Position numbers and translations under genes: made by a program. From assembly GCF_030813795.1 (NCBI RefSeq), contig NZ_JAUSUX010000006.1, positions 83,361 to 147,360 of the forward strand: a stretch of DNA of 64,000 nt, in the 5' to 3' direction. The notes beneath the pieces were generated by a model. It had not been told where the DNA came from and made no database searches. It saw nothing but the letters and a program-made list of their open reading frames with translations. Of this stretch, positions 1-7,496 are shown in pieces (position 1 is the first letter of the stretch; every line of letters starts with the position of its first letter). This DNA is from Desulfofundulus luciae (GTDB lineage Bacteria > Bacillota > Desulfotomaculia > Desulfotomaculales > Desulfovirgulaceae).

Positions 1-20
1 CCCGGGAAGGTGAGTTTTTT

Positions 21-617
21 ATGAAGGACTGGGTCTTACACTACCTGGGCACCCTGGGTGCAGGGGGGTTGTTCCTGGGGTTAATTATCGAAGCCCTGGG
101 CATTCCATTTCCCGGGGGGCTGATGACCCTCCTGGCCGGTATTCTGGTAAACCAGGGGAGGCTTGATTTTTATCATATACTTACCGCTGCCGTGCTTGGT
201 TTTAACGTGGGGGCCACAGCGGCCTATTTGATTGGCCGCTATGTAGGCGAACCGTTTTTGCTCCGTTACGGAAAATATTTAATGGTTACAGCGGCCAAAT
301 TTAACCAGGCCCGCAACTGGATGTACCGGTCAGCACCGGCCTTTATCATTTTCGGTCGCTTTGTGCCCATGGTGAGCAATCTTACCCCCTATCTGGCCGG
401 CATCAGCCGCTTACCGTTTATGCAGTTTTTAATTTACAATTCTCTTTTCGCCTTAAGCTGGGTTTCGTTTAACCTGGGCATTGGCATCTTTTTCGGGCAT
501 CACTGGGAATCCATCTTCTCCCTGATCCAGTCGCGGTTGCCTCTGCTGGCCTTAGGGGTATTAGTTGCTTATTTGATCTATCTTTTCCTCAAGCAAAAAG
601 CGTTGCACCGGACATAA
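21..617 (+). CDS. DedA family membrane protein
   Basis: A 198-residue polytopic inner-membrane protein of the DedA/SNARE-associated family. These proteins act in membrane lipid homeostasis, and some members are undecaprenyl-phosphate or phospholipid flippases. The family's early E-x-GIPFPG motif lies near residues 24-32 and the FGRFVP motif at 111-116, with hydrophobic segments around 13-30, 52-72, 133-160 and 174-191. The ATG is preceded by a GAAGGTGAG ribosome site. It stands alone, with about 100 bases before the next gene. The family is clear; the transported lipid cannot be told from sequence. Confidence 0.85.
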   Translation: MKDWVLHYLGTLGAGGLFLGLIIEALGIPFPGGLMTLLAGILVNQGRLDFYHILTAAVLGFNVGATAAYLIGRYVGEPFLLRYGKYLMVTAAKFNQARNWMYRSAPAFIIFGRFVPMVSNLTPYLAGISRLPFMQFLIYNSLFALSWVSFNLGIGIFFGHHWESIFSLIQSRLPLLALGVLVAYLIYLFLKQKALHRT

Positions 618-716
618 AAACACTTTAGAAAGATTTTTTCCTTGCTGTAGGGATACATTAGTTTTCGTCGAATTAGGGTAATAGGGTAATAAGGCAATAA
701 AACAAAGGAGTAAAGT

Positions 717-1832
717 ATGCGCAGGGTTCCCACAGCTCTTTTACGGCCCGGTTTAAAGGTCGGCCGGGCGGTTTACAATGCTTCCGGACAGGTATTGCTC
801 CAGGCCGGGACCATTCTTACCGAAAGGTTTATTGTCAGGTTGAAAAAGCTGGGTATTCCGGCCGTATACATAGACGACTTTCTGGATGTAGAAGTAGAGG
901 ATGTCATTTCCGAGGAAACACGGGCCCAGGCCATAGCCAAAGTCAAGGCCCTGCTCCTTTCCACGTCTCAACAGAGAACCGGTCCGAGCCGGGCGTTAAT
1001 TGGTGTAAAGGATATGATCAGCACCGTAAACGAAATCATTGACGAATTGCTCAGCCGGCGCTCATTGATGGTCAACCTGGTGGATATCCGGAGCCTTGAT
1101 GAGTATACATTCGGTCATTCGGTTAACGTCTGTGTCCTGGCAGTAATTACGGGCATAACCCTCGGCTACAGCCGCACCAAGCTGTTCCATCTGGGCATGG
1201 CGGCTTTACTGCACGATATTGGCAAAACGCGTATTCCTCTTGAAATTTTAAACAAACCCGGGCCACTGACCAGTGAAGAATTCCAGCTCATCAAAAAACA
1301 CTGTATTTACGGTGCCGAGATCCTGCAGCAGGACCCCGGAGCCAACCTCCTGTGCCGGATCGTGGCCATGCAGCATCATGAACGCCATAACGGTCAGGGT
1401 TATCCCCTGGGGCTCAAGGGGGCGGAAATTCATGAATTCGCCCAGATCACCGGCCTGGTGGACATGTATGACGCTCTGACCGCCGACCGGGTTTACCGTC
1501 CGGCCTATCCCGTACACGAAGCTTATGAAATGATTGCCGGCGCGGGTAACTTTTTATTTGACTTTGATATTGTGCAGGCCTTTTTAAGTAACGTGGCCGC
1601 TTACCCCGCAGGCAGCCTTGTGCGCCTATCCAGCGGTGAGATTGGCGTGGTGATTGAAACCAGGCAGGGCTTTTCCCTTTATCCCAGGGTGCGCATTTTG
1701 TTTTCCGCCCAAAGGCAACCCCTGGGCGAACCCTATGAAATCTGGCTGGCGGAACACCGCCACCTTACCATAACCGAAGTTATTAAAGATTACTGGGAAT
1801 CGTTCCCTGAAGCCATAAAGAGTGCCACTTGA
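717..1832 (+). CDS. HD-GYP domain cyclic-di-GMP phosphodiesterase-like protein
   Basis: A 371-residue cytosolic protein with an N-terminal segment of about 115 residues and an HD-GYP hydrolase domain from about 120 to 290. The metal-binding HDIGK is at 166-170 and HHERHNGQGYP at 220-230, so both the HD dyad and the GYP signature are intact. Next comes DMYDALTADRVYRPAYP near 249, as in active members. Such enzymes linearise cyclic di-GMP. There is no receiver or membrane segment, so the input signal is unknown. An AAAGGAG ribosome site precedes the ATG, and a terminator follows. Confidence 0.85.
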   Translation: MRRVPTALLRPGLKVGRAVYNASGQVLLQAGTILTERFIVRLKKLGIPAVYIDDFLDVEVEDVISEETRAQAIAKVKALLLSTSQQRTGPSRALIGVKDMISTVNEIIDELLSRRSLMVNLVDIRSLDEYTFGHSVNVCVLAVITGITLGYSRTKLFHLGMAALLHDIGKTRIPLEILNKPGPLTSEEFQLIKKHCIYGAEILQQDPGANLLCRIVAMQHHERHNGQGYPLGLKGAEIHEFAQITGLVDMYDALTADRVYRPAYPVHEAYEMIAGAGNFLFDFDIVQAFLSNVAAYPAGSLVRLSSGEIGVVIETRQGFSLYPRVRILFSAQRQPLGEPYEIWLAEHRHLTITEVIKDYWESFPEAIKSAT

Positions 1833-1867
1833 ATAACAATGATACTTAAGGTCGTACCTGTGATCGC

Positions 1868-1902
1868 CGGGGGAAGTTAACACTTCCCCCAGAAAAATTT
1901 TT
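1868..1902 (+). terminator. Rho-independent terminator after the HD-GYP gene
   Basis: Inverted repeat GGGGAAG / CTTCCCC with a short loop, followed by an A-rich stretch and a run of five T. It lies 35 bases after the HD-GYP stop codon. Confidence 0.6.
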
Positions 1903-2086
1903 ACTATCCCGCTGTAGCCGGCAGGAAAAGGGAAGGCCGGCGCTGAAGTAATTGAAAATATTCATTAACGTGGCATAACCAGAGCTGCCACAATAACAAC
2001 TGTTTTGTTCGAAAAAACGCCGGTTGCCGCCGTCAGGCCAGCGCCCTGATAAACTACCATACCGGGAAAGAGAGGAGTAAAAAGCC

Positions 2087-3697
2087 ATGACCCAGCGCAT
2101 GGTTTTCTTTGAACCGCTAAGTCCATTAAGTTTTTTGCGGCGCAGCGCCTTTGTTTTCCGCAATAAAACGGCAGTGGTATACAATGACAAACGTTATACC
2201 TACAGCGAATTTTACGAACGGGTTAACCGGCTGGCCAGCGCCTTAAAAAAGGTTGGTATTGGGAAAGGGGACAAGGTAGCTTTTTTGTGCCCCAACATTC
2301 CACCCATGCTGGAGGCCCATTACGGAGTACCCATGCTGGGAGCAGCCCTGGTAAGCATTAACATACGGCTGTCCCCCCGGGAAATAGCCTACATCCTCAA
2401 TCATTCCGACAGCAAAGCCCTCTTCGTGGACAATGAATTTGCTCATTTAATTACCGCCATTAAAGATGAACTTCCCAATATCAAAACTATTGTTAACATC
2501 TGTGATGTTAATGACAGCCGCCCGTTGGAAGGACCAGAGTATGAAGAATTCCTGGCCGGAGGTTCCCCGGATCCCCTGTCCAATGTAATTGAGGATGAAA
2601 TGGAAATTATTTCCATTAACTACACCAGCGGGACCACCGGCCTGCCCAAGGGTGTCATGTATCACCACCGGGGGGCCTACCTGAACGCCCTTGGGGAAGC
2701 CCTAGAACATAAAATGAGTTCTAATTCGGTCTACCTGTGGACGTTACCCATGTTCCACTGCAACGGGTGGTGTTTTACCTGGGGTGTCACTGCGGTAGGT
2801 GGGACCCATGTTTGCCTGCGTAAAGTGGTGCCGGAAGACATTTACCACCTCATCGAAAGGGAAGGAGTTACCCACCTTTGTGCCGCCCCAACGGTGCTGG
2901 TGTCCATGGCTAATTATCCGAAGGCGAAAGAATGCAGGATGAAAGCAAAACTAAATGTAATCACGGCGGGTGCTCCTCCATCTCCGGCCGTGATCAGGAA
3001 CATGGAGGAGATTGGGGCGGAGGTAACCCACGTTTACGGCCTGACGGAAGTATACGGGCCTCACACCATTTGTGAATGGCAGGCCCCGTGGGATGCACTG
3101 GATGAAAGTGAAAGGGCGAAAATTAAAGCCCGCCAGGGAGTGGCCTACATTCACTCCGAGTTTGTGCAGGTCGTGGATCCGGCAGACATGACCGATGTCC
3201 CGGCCGACGGCCACACTATAGGTGAAATAGTCATGCGCGGCAACAACGTCATGCTGGGTTACTACAAGCAACCGGAAGAAACTGAAAAGGCCTTCCGGGG
3301 CGGATGGTTCCACAGCGGGGACCTGGCCGTGATACACCCTGACGGTTACATTGAAATCAAGGACCGCCTGAAGGATATTATCATCAGCGGCGGGGAAAAC
3401 ATTTCCACGGTGGAAGTGGAGAACTGCATTTACGAACATCCCGACGTGCTGGAAGTAGCGGTAATCGGCATTCCAGATCCCAAGTGGGGGGAAGTACCCA
3501 AGGCCTTTGTGGTACCAAAACCGGGCACCAATCCCACGGCGGAAGACATCATTAACTTCTGCCGGGAACGCATAGCCCGCTTTAAAGTGCCCAAAGCAGT
3601 GGAATTTGGCGAGCTACCCAAGACCTCCACGGGTAAAATTATGAAGTACCGGTTGAGGGAGAAGGAATGGCAGGGTTATGAAAAACGGGTCAATTAA
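2087..3697 (+). CDS. Acyl-CoA ligase (AMP-forming fatty-acid--CoA synthetase type)
   Basis: A 536-residue member of the adenylate-forming ANL superfamily. It would activate a carboxylic acid to its CoA thioester via an acyl-AMP. The P-loop-like YTSGTTGLPKG sits at 179-189, the adenine-binding YGLTE motif near 310, HSGDLA in the hinge region, and the catalytic lysine motif KTSTGK at 512-517 close to the C terminus. The domain order and length fit medium/long-chain fatty-acid ligases of the AlkK type. The GAGAGGAG ribosome site supports the ATG. It is monocistronic with its own terminator, so context does not reveal the substrate. Confidence 0.85.
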   Translation: MTQRMVFFEPLSPLSFLRRSAFVFRNKTAVVYNDKRYTYSEFYERVNRLASALKKVGIGKGDKVAFLCPNIPPMLEAHYGVPMLGAALVSINIRLSPREIAYILNHSDSKALFVDNEFAHLITAIKDELPNIKTIVNICDVNDSRPLEGPEYEEFLAGGSPDPLSNVIEDEMEIISINYTSGTTGLPKGVMYHHRGAYLNALGEALEHKMSSNSVYLWTLPMFHCNGWCFTWGVTAVGGTHVCLRKVVPEDIYHLIEREGVTHLCAAPTVLVSMANYPKAKECRMKAKLNVITAGAPPSPAVIRNMEEIGAEVTHVYGLTEVYGPHTICEWQAPWDALDESERAKIKARQGVAYIHSEFVQVVDPADMTDVPADGHTIGEIVMRGNNVMLGYYKQPEETEKAFRGGWFHSGDLAVIHPDGYIEIKDRLKDIIISGGENISTVEVENCIYEHPDVLEVAVIGIPDPKWGEVPKAFVVPKPGTNPTAEDIINFCRERIARFKVPKAVEFGELPKTSTGKIMKYRLREKEWQGYEKRVN

Positions 3698-3796
3698 ACC
3701 GGGGCAGGGTGATATAAACAAAAGCAGAGATTTTTAGAACCGGGAAGTGGTTGAAGCGCTGGACGGGTGGAAGCAATAATCACGGGATAAATGAAA

Positions 3797-3826
3797 AGGC
3801 GGGCAAAAAAGCCCGTCTTTTTTTAC
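3797..3826 (+). terminator. Rho-independent terminator after the acyl-CoA ligase
   Basis: Stem GGCGGGC / GCCCGTC with a six-A loop followed by seven T. It separates the ligase from the convergent homocysteine genes. Confidence 0.8.
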
Positions 3827-3833
3827 GAGTAAT

Positions 3834-4565
3834 TTATGCGGGTACCAGTTTCAGGCGGCCCCAGGCGGCCATTTTGTCCCGGCAAATGATCAGCGCCCCG
3901 GTGACCCCGGGGATACCGGCGGCAAAATCCGCAGCCTGCTTCACGTGATTGGGATCCTTTACCAGATTTCCCGCCGCCGTGGCCACTGCATCGGCCAGGG
4001 CCGTATTGGGGGAAAGGATAACCACCGCATCGGCCATGCCGAAACTCAGAGAGTGCCCTACCGTGCCTGAGGAAGTACAAATGCCTAAAGGGGTATCCTG
4101 GGGGCGGACCTCCAGGGCCAGGCGATGGGAAAAGGGCGAATTCCCGGCATAAATACCAATCCGCCGGATCCGGGCACTGCGCAGGTAAATGTCCCCGCCA
4201 TTTTCCACAATAACATCGCGGCTGAAGCGTGCCAGAGCCCGTCCCACCCTTTCGGCAATGGCCCCGGCCACGGCAGCCATGGGGCCAACGCCGGCCAACC
4301 TGGCCGCTTCGGCCATCTCCCGCACAATGGGGGGGGCGTCGGGCGGCACATCGTAGGGTGTATGGGCTTTAAGGAATGCCGGGTCCCTTTTAATATATTC
4401 TTCCAGGGGGGCCCGGCATTCCCGCACCACTTGCGTTACCCGCTCCACCAGTTCCGGGGAAAAGCGCTCCCTGCGCACACCAATATCCAGGTCCGTTTCC
4501 CCCACCACCACCTGAAAGTGTACCAGATCCTCCTGCCGGTGGCGGTAACGATAGGTACGTTCCAA
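3834..4565 (-). CDS. COG2122/UPF0280 ApbE-like protein, anaerobic homocysteine synthesis
   Basis: A 243-residue UPF0280 protein, distantly related to the flavin transferase ApbE. Genetic work in Methanosarcina acetivorans (Rauch and Perona) placed a COG2122 protein with COG1900 and NIL-ferredoxin proteins in a route making homocysteine from aspartate semialdehyde and sulfide. Here it is the last gene of exactly that trio, 61 bases behind the NIL-ferredoxin. Visible family features are the central Gly/Ala-rich GVGPMAAVAGAIAE stretch, VENGGDIYL, and CTSSGTVGHS. The start appears to be TTG, with a GGAGG 11 bases upstream. The biochemical role of COG2122 is not settled. Confidence 0.8.
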   Translation of the reverse strand: MERTYRYRHRQEDLVHFQVVVGETDLDIGVRRERFSPELVERVTQVVRECRAPLEEYIKRDPAFLKAHTPYDVPPDAPPIVREMAEAARLAGVGPMAAVAGAIAERVGRALARFSRDVIVENGGDIYLRSARIRRIGIYAGNSPFSHRLALEVRPQDTPLGICTSSGTVGHSLSFGMADAVVILSPNTALADAVATAAGNLVKDPNHVKQAADFAAGIPGVTGALIICRDKMAAWGRLKLVPA

Positions 4566-4626
4566 CTAAAGTTTAACCTCCATTATCCTGCTCCCGGCGG
4601 CAATGAAGCGTGCCTCCGGCAAGCTC

Positions 4627-5028
4627 CTACAGCTTAACCTCCATCGCTCGTACTGGACAGGCCTTCACGCATAGCTGGCAGATCACGCAGTTGTCCCCGT
4701 CAAAATGCACTTCCATGCCCGGCCGGTCCAGGTACAGGGCACCGGTGGGGCAGATGGCGGTACAGGCGCCGCACATGGTGCAGCGTTGTTCATTGCGCAC
4801 CACCTCGTGGGTGAGGGCCTGGACCGTTACCCCCTGTTCCCGCAGGTACTTCAGACCCTGCTCGTAGTTATCCCCCGTTAACTCCAGGACCATAATGCCT
4901 TCTTTTTGGGGGTTAACATTGGCCTTTACTATGTTCATCACCAGGTCGTAATCCTTGACCAGGCGGTAAATAATAGGTTTATCAGAAATCTCGGGTCCAA
5001 AGCGAAGGACTATTTTCCTGGGCGACAT
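4627..5028 (-). CDS. NIL domain plus 2x[4Fe-4S] ferredoxin, homocysteine synthesis
   Basis: A 133-residue protein with an N-terminal NIL domain (about 1-75; named after the C-terminal domain of the methionine ABC importer ATPase) joined to a two-cluster ferredoxin. The cluster cysteines are C83, C86, C89, C93 and C114, C117, C120, C124, each ending in a CP motif. In methanogens and sulfate reducers this protein is the electron-transfer partner of the COG1900 protein in sulfide incorporation into homocysteine. It lies 20 bases downstream of that gene in the same transcript, under the SAM-I riboswitch. ATG start. Confidence 0.88.
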   Translation of the reverse strand: MSPRKIVLRFGPEISDKPIIYRLVKDYDLVMNIVKANVNPQKEGIMVLELTGDNYEQGLKYLREQGVTVQALTHEVVRNEQRCTMCGACTAICPTGALYLDRPGMEVHFDGDNCVICQLCVKACPVRAMEVKL

Positions 5029-5048
5029 GGTTGTTTGCCCTCCTTAAC

Positions 5049-6242
5049 TTAACCTTTTAAAACTTTTCCGGTCAAACCATCGGCCGGCGAGGGTAGGAGC
5101 TGCACTGGTTCGGAAAGGAAAAACTCACCCTTTTGAATCCATTCCTTCAAGATGCTGGCAATTTCCCGGGCCCGGGGGTAGCTGGACAACGGTGCCGTGG
5201 GCACTTCTTTACCCTGGACCATGATCTTCCCCGACTTCAACTGGGCGTAACTGACATAACCCAGGTTTCCCGGCTTCCGGTTGGGATAGGCCTCACCATA
5301 ATCCACAATGGGGGCATAAAGATCCGCATCGGTGGCTGCGGCATAACGGGCAATTTCTTCATTTAAAATGGGAATGGGTACGCCAATGCCGACGCTCAAG
5401 GTGGCTCCGTAGCCCAGGTAACTGGTGCCCATGAGCCAGCGGGGACTCATTTGCTTTAAGTCTCCAATAACCGCCAGGGTACCGCCGGCAGGACCCAGTT
5501 CCTTGCCGCTGGCATCGGTTTGTATGGCCGGGAAGTGCTGGGTGCCGTGCCAGGCCACATACCCGATACCGCCGCCCAGGAAAATGCGGGTACCAATGCC
5601 TATAGTTTTAAAGTGGGGATCTTTGAGCAAAGGACTTAATTGACCGGAAGTAGAATAATGGGCGTTACCCAGATTGGGCTTCAAGATCCCCATATAGGTG
5701 TATATGGTCCGGTTGGAAAGGTTAACGGCACAGTTGTAATTCTGGTAAGCGTTCCGCGGGTTAAACAAAATGGCCTCGTTAAGATCATGAATGGTGATGG
5801 TGGTTTCAATTTCCCGCCGCGGGTAGCAATCGGTGCCGTAACCCACCGCTTTCAAACGCACAGGCCTTCCGGCTACCAGGTCTTCAATCACATGGCCGCC
5901 GCCGTAACGGAATTCTCCTGGATGATTGCTGTTTAAGGGATCATCTTCAGGAAGTTCGGTGGCTCCAATATAGGCATCTACCGCCGCGATGCCCGTATAG
6001 GCCGGTACGTTATTGAGCCAGACCCGGTGCATTTTGATGCGCGGGGCCGGGTGGCCGAAATTGAGAAAAGCGCCGGAGGAGCACATGGGGGCAAAGGTGC
6101 CGGTGGTCACCACATCCACTTCCCGGGATGCATGGGTAAGCCCCTTCTCTCGGACGATGTTGATAAATTCTTCCGCCGTTACCACTACTGCTTTGCCGCT
6201 TCTAATCCGGGCATTGATCTCCTGATAGGTTTTTTCGCTCAT
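5049..6242 (-). CDS. COG1900 (DUF39) homocysteine biosynthesis protein
   Basis: A 397-residue protein of the DUF39/COG1900 family, the core of the O-acylhomoserine-independent route from aspartate semialdehyde plus sulfide to homocysteine in anaerobes. The family's candidate sulfur-transfer cysteines are present: C54 in MCSSG and C139 in GTDCYP. It is the first gene of a three-gene transcript whose leader holds a SAM-I riboswitch, which independently ties the operon to methionine/SAM supply. ATG start behind a GATGAGGTGA ribosome site. The function is from family knowledge and context. Confidence 0.88.
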   Translation of the reverse strand: MSEKTYQEINARIRSGKAVVVTAEEFINIVREKGLTHASREVDVVTTGTFAPMCSSGAFLNFGHPAPRIKMHRVWLNNVPAYTGIAAVDAYIGATELPEDDPLNSNHPGEFRYGGGHVIEDLVAGRPVRLKAVGYGTDCYPRREIETTITIHDLNEAILFNPRNAYQNYNCAVNLSNRTIYTYMGILKPNLGNAHYSTSGQLSPLLKDPHFKTIGIGTRIFLGGGIGYVAWHGTQHFPAIQTDASGKELGPAGGTLAVIGDLKQMSPRWLMGTSYLGYGATLSVGIGVPIPILNEEIARYAAATDADLYAPIVDYGEAYPNRKPGNLGYVSYAQLKSGKIMVQGKEVPTAPLSSYPRAREIASILKEWIQKGEFFLSEPVQLLPSPADGLTGKVLKG

Positions 6243-6283
6243 TCACCTCATCCCTTTCGTCGTGTGCTCTACTCCAGACGTCA

Positions 6284-6313
6284 GGAGGCCTCTTCTAAAC
6301 AGAAGAGGCCTCC
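6284..6313 (-). terminator. Riboswitch expression-platform hairpin (terminator-like, no U-tract)
   Basis: A perfect 13-bp stem, GGAGGCCTCTTCT / AGAAGAGGCCTCC, with a GTTT loop, between the SAM-I aptamer and the COG1900 gene. Its 5' arm (CCTCTT) can pair instead with the 3' strand of aptamer helix P1 (AAGAGG), the usual anti-terminator logic. On the minus strand the hairpin is followed by TGACGTCTGG rather than a U-run, so the mode of action is uncertain. Confidence 0.65.
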
Positions 6314-6324
6314 CTAATACGAAC

Positions 6325-6474
6325 CCTCTTATCTGTCAGAAGATAAACTTCTGCAGGAATTAGCACCATTCCCCGGGCAAAGGTAAGAGCCACCGGCGGT
6401 TTGCGGGTTCACCTTCACCCCAGGGCGGTTGCCGGGTTTCATCGGGCCAGTCCCTCCACCACTCTGGATAAGAG
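6325..6474 (-). ncRNA. SAM-I (S-box) riboswitch
   Basis: Read on the minus strand, the leader has the hallmark S-box core: CTCTTATCCAGAG, GGTGGAGGGACTGGCCC, GATGAAACCCGGCAACC, then GGTGCTAATTCC and a closing CAGATAAGAG that pairs with the opening CTCTTATC to form helix P1. These match the conserved K-turn, the SAM-binding core and the J3/4 region of the SAM-I class. It lies between a clear promoter and the homocysteine operon, so high SAM should shut the operon off. Confidence 0.95.
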
Positions 6475-6505
6475 CACCTCGGTATTCGTTTTTAATTCGA
6501 TAGAT

Positions 6506-6534
6506 ATTCTAACAACTAGCCAGGAAAAAGTCAA
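6506..6534 (-). promoter_or_regulatory. Sigma-A-type promoter of the homocysteine operon
   Basis: On the minus strand TTGACT (6534-6529), a 17-base spacer, and TAGAAT (6511-6506). Transcription would begin just upstream of the SAM-I aptamer. Confidence 0.75.
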
Positions 6535-6603
6535 CGGTTTTATAAATTTATTTATATATCCGGAATTTTTGGGCCATTTTGTCCGTTCAATCACGCAAAT
6601 TAT

Positions 6604-7311
6604 TCATCTCCCGGCCTCACAGGCGAAATACTGGGTTAAACGACTGAGCGCCCGCTTCTCAATGCGGGAAACGTAAGAACGGGAGATGCCCAGGCGCCGG
6701 GCGATTTCCCTCTGGGTGCGGCGGGCACCGTCCTTCAAACCGAAACGCAATACCAGCACCTTGCGTTCCTGGGGTGACAACTGCTCCAGTTGCTTCCACA
6801 GGCGGTCCTGCTCCATCTGGCCGGCCACGATATCACTGACAACTTCCGGATCGGTCCCCAGGACATCGATAAAACTAATCTCATTGCCTTCTTTATCCAC
6901 GCCAATGGGATCATAAAGGGAAAGCTCTGCCCGGATTTTTTTGCGAGCCCGCAAATGCATGAGGATTTCATTTTCAATGCAACGGGAGGCATAGGTGGCC
7001 AGGCGGGTAGCCTTTTCGGGATTGTAGGTATCCACGGCCTTGATTAAACCAATGGTACCTATGGAAATCAGGTCGTCAAAATCTTCACCGGTGTGATCGA
7101 ACTTCTTGATGATGTGGGCTACCAGGCGCAAGTTGCGCTCAATGAGCACCCGCCGGGCCGACTCATCCCCGGCCAGCATTTTTTCCAGGTATAGGGCTTC
7201 CTCCTCCTCGCTCAAAGGTTTGGGAAAGCTGTTCCCGGCCACATGGCAGATCAGGATCACCAGACCGTTAAGCATCGACAATACTGCCAGCGCCAACAGA
7301 CCAGGCCCCAT
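6604..7311 (-). CDS. sigK: RNA polymerase sporulation sigma factor SigK (pro-sigma-K)
   Basis: A 235-residue sigma-70-family factor with the short hydrophobic N-terminal pro-sequence of mother-cell sigma-K, which is removed by the intramembrane protease SpoIVFB in Bacillus. Region 2 (RNLRLVAHIIKKF, DLISIGTIGLIKAVDTY) and region 4 with a helix-turn-helix (QREIARRLGISRSYVSRIEKRAL) are complete. Sigma-K drives late mother-cell genes for the spore coat and cortex. The reading frame is continuous, so no skin-type element interrupts it. GGGAGGG lies upstream of the ATG, and a possible SigK-type promoter precedes it. Confidence 0.92.
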   Translation of the reverse strand: MGPGLLALAVLSMLNGLVILICHVAGNSFPKPLSEEEEALYLEKMLAGDESARRVLIERNLRLVAHIIKKFDHTGEDFDDLISIGTIGLIKAVDTYNPEKATRLATYASRCIENEILMHLRARKKIRAELSLYDPIGVDKEGNEISFIDVLGTDPEVVSDIVAGQMEQDRLWKQLEQLSPQERKVLVLRFGLKDGARRTQREIARRLGISRSYVSRIEKRALSRLTQYFACEAGR

Positions 7312-7341
7312 GGTATCCCTCCCCCAAAAGAGTAGGCTATA

Positions 7342-7369
7342 TATTTTATGGGGCCAAAAAAGAAAAGGT
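7342..7369 (-). promoter_or_regulatory. Possible SigK-type promoter of sigK
   Basis: On the minus strand an AC (7369-7368), 17 bases, then CATAAAATA (7350-7342). This resembles the Bacillus SigK consensus AC-N16-CATANNNTA and sits about 30 bases before the sigK start. It would give autoregulation. Short motifs like this arise by chance. Confidence 0.35.
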
Positions 7370-7396
7370 GCCTGGCCTTGAGGGCAATCTCTCAGT

Positions 7397-7423
7397 TATA
7401 AAAAAGAGCGGGCAAAACCGCTC
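7397..7423 (-). terminator. Rho-independent terminator after uxaA
   Basis: On the minus strand GAGCGG / CCGCTC with a TTTTGC loop, followed by six T and AT. It lies about 75 bases after the uxaA stop codon and ends the uxaB-uxaA transcript. Confidence 0.8.
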
Positions 7424-7496
7424 GGTACAGATCCACCGGGGAAACCAACTTTTCGTGCTAAACTCCCAGTAGAGCCCTTACTAAAATATCCTAGAA

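Noticed and set aside
2951..3439. 162-codon ORF antisense to the acyl-CoA ligase
   Set aside because: Shadow of a strongly coding frame; no ribosome site or family resemblance. The same applies to long antisense frames inside uxaA, the binding protein, cooS, mqnC, selA, selB and purSL.
4125..4637. 170-codon plus-strand ORF opposite the COG2122 gene
   Set aside because: Antisense to a recognised family gene and lacking a ribosome site.
6401..6676. 91-codon plus-strand ORF over the SAM-I riboswitch
   Set aside because: The region is explained by the promoter and aptamer on the minus strand, and the ORF runs into sigK antisense.
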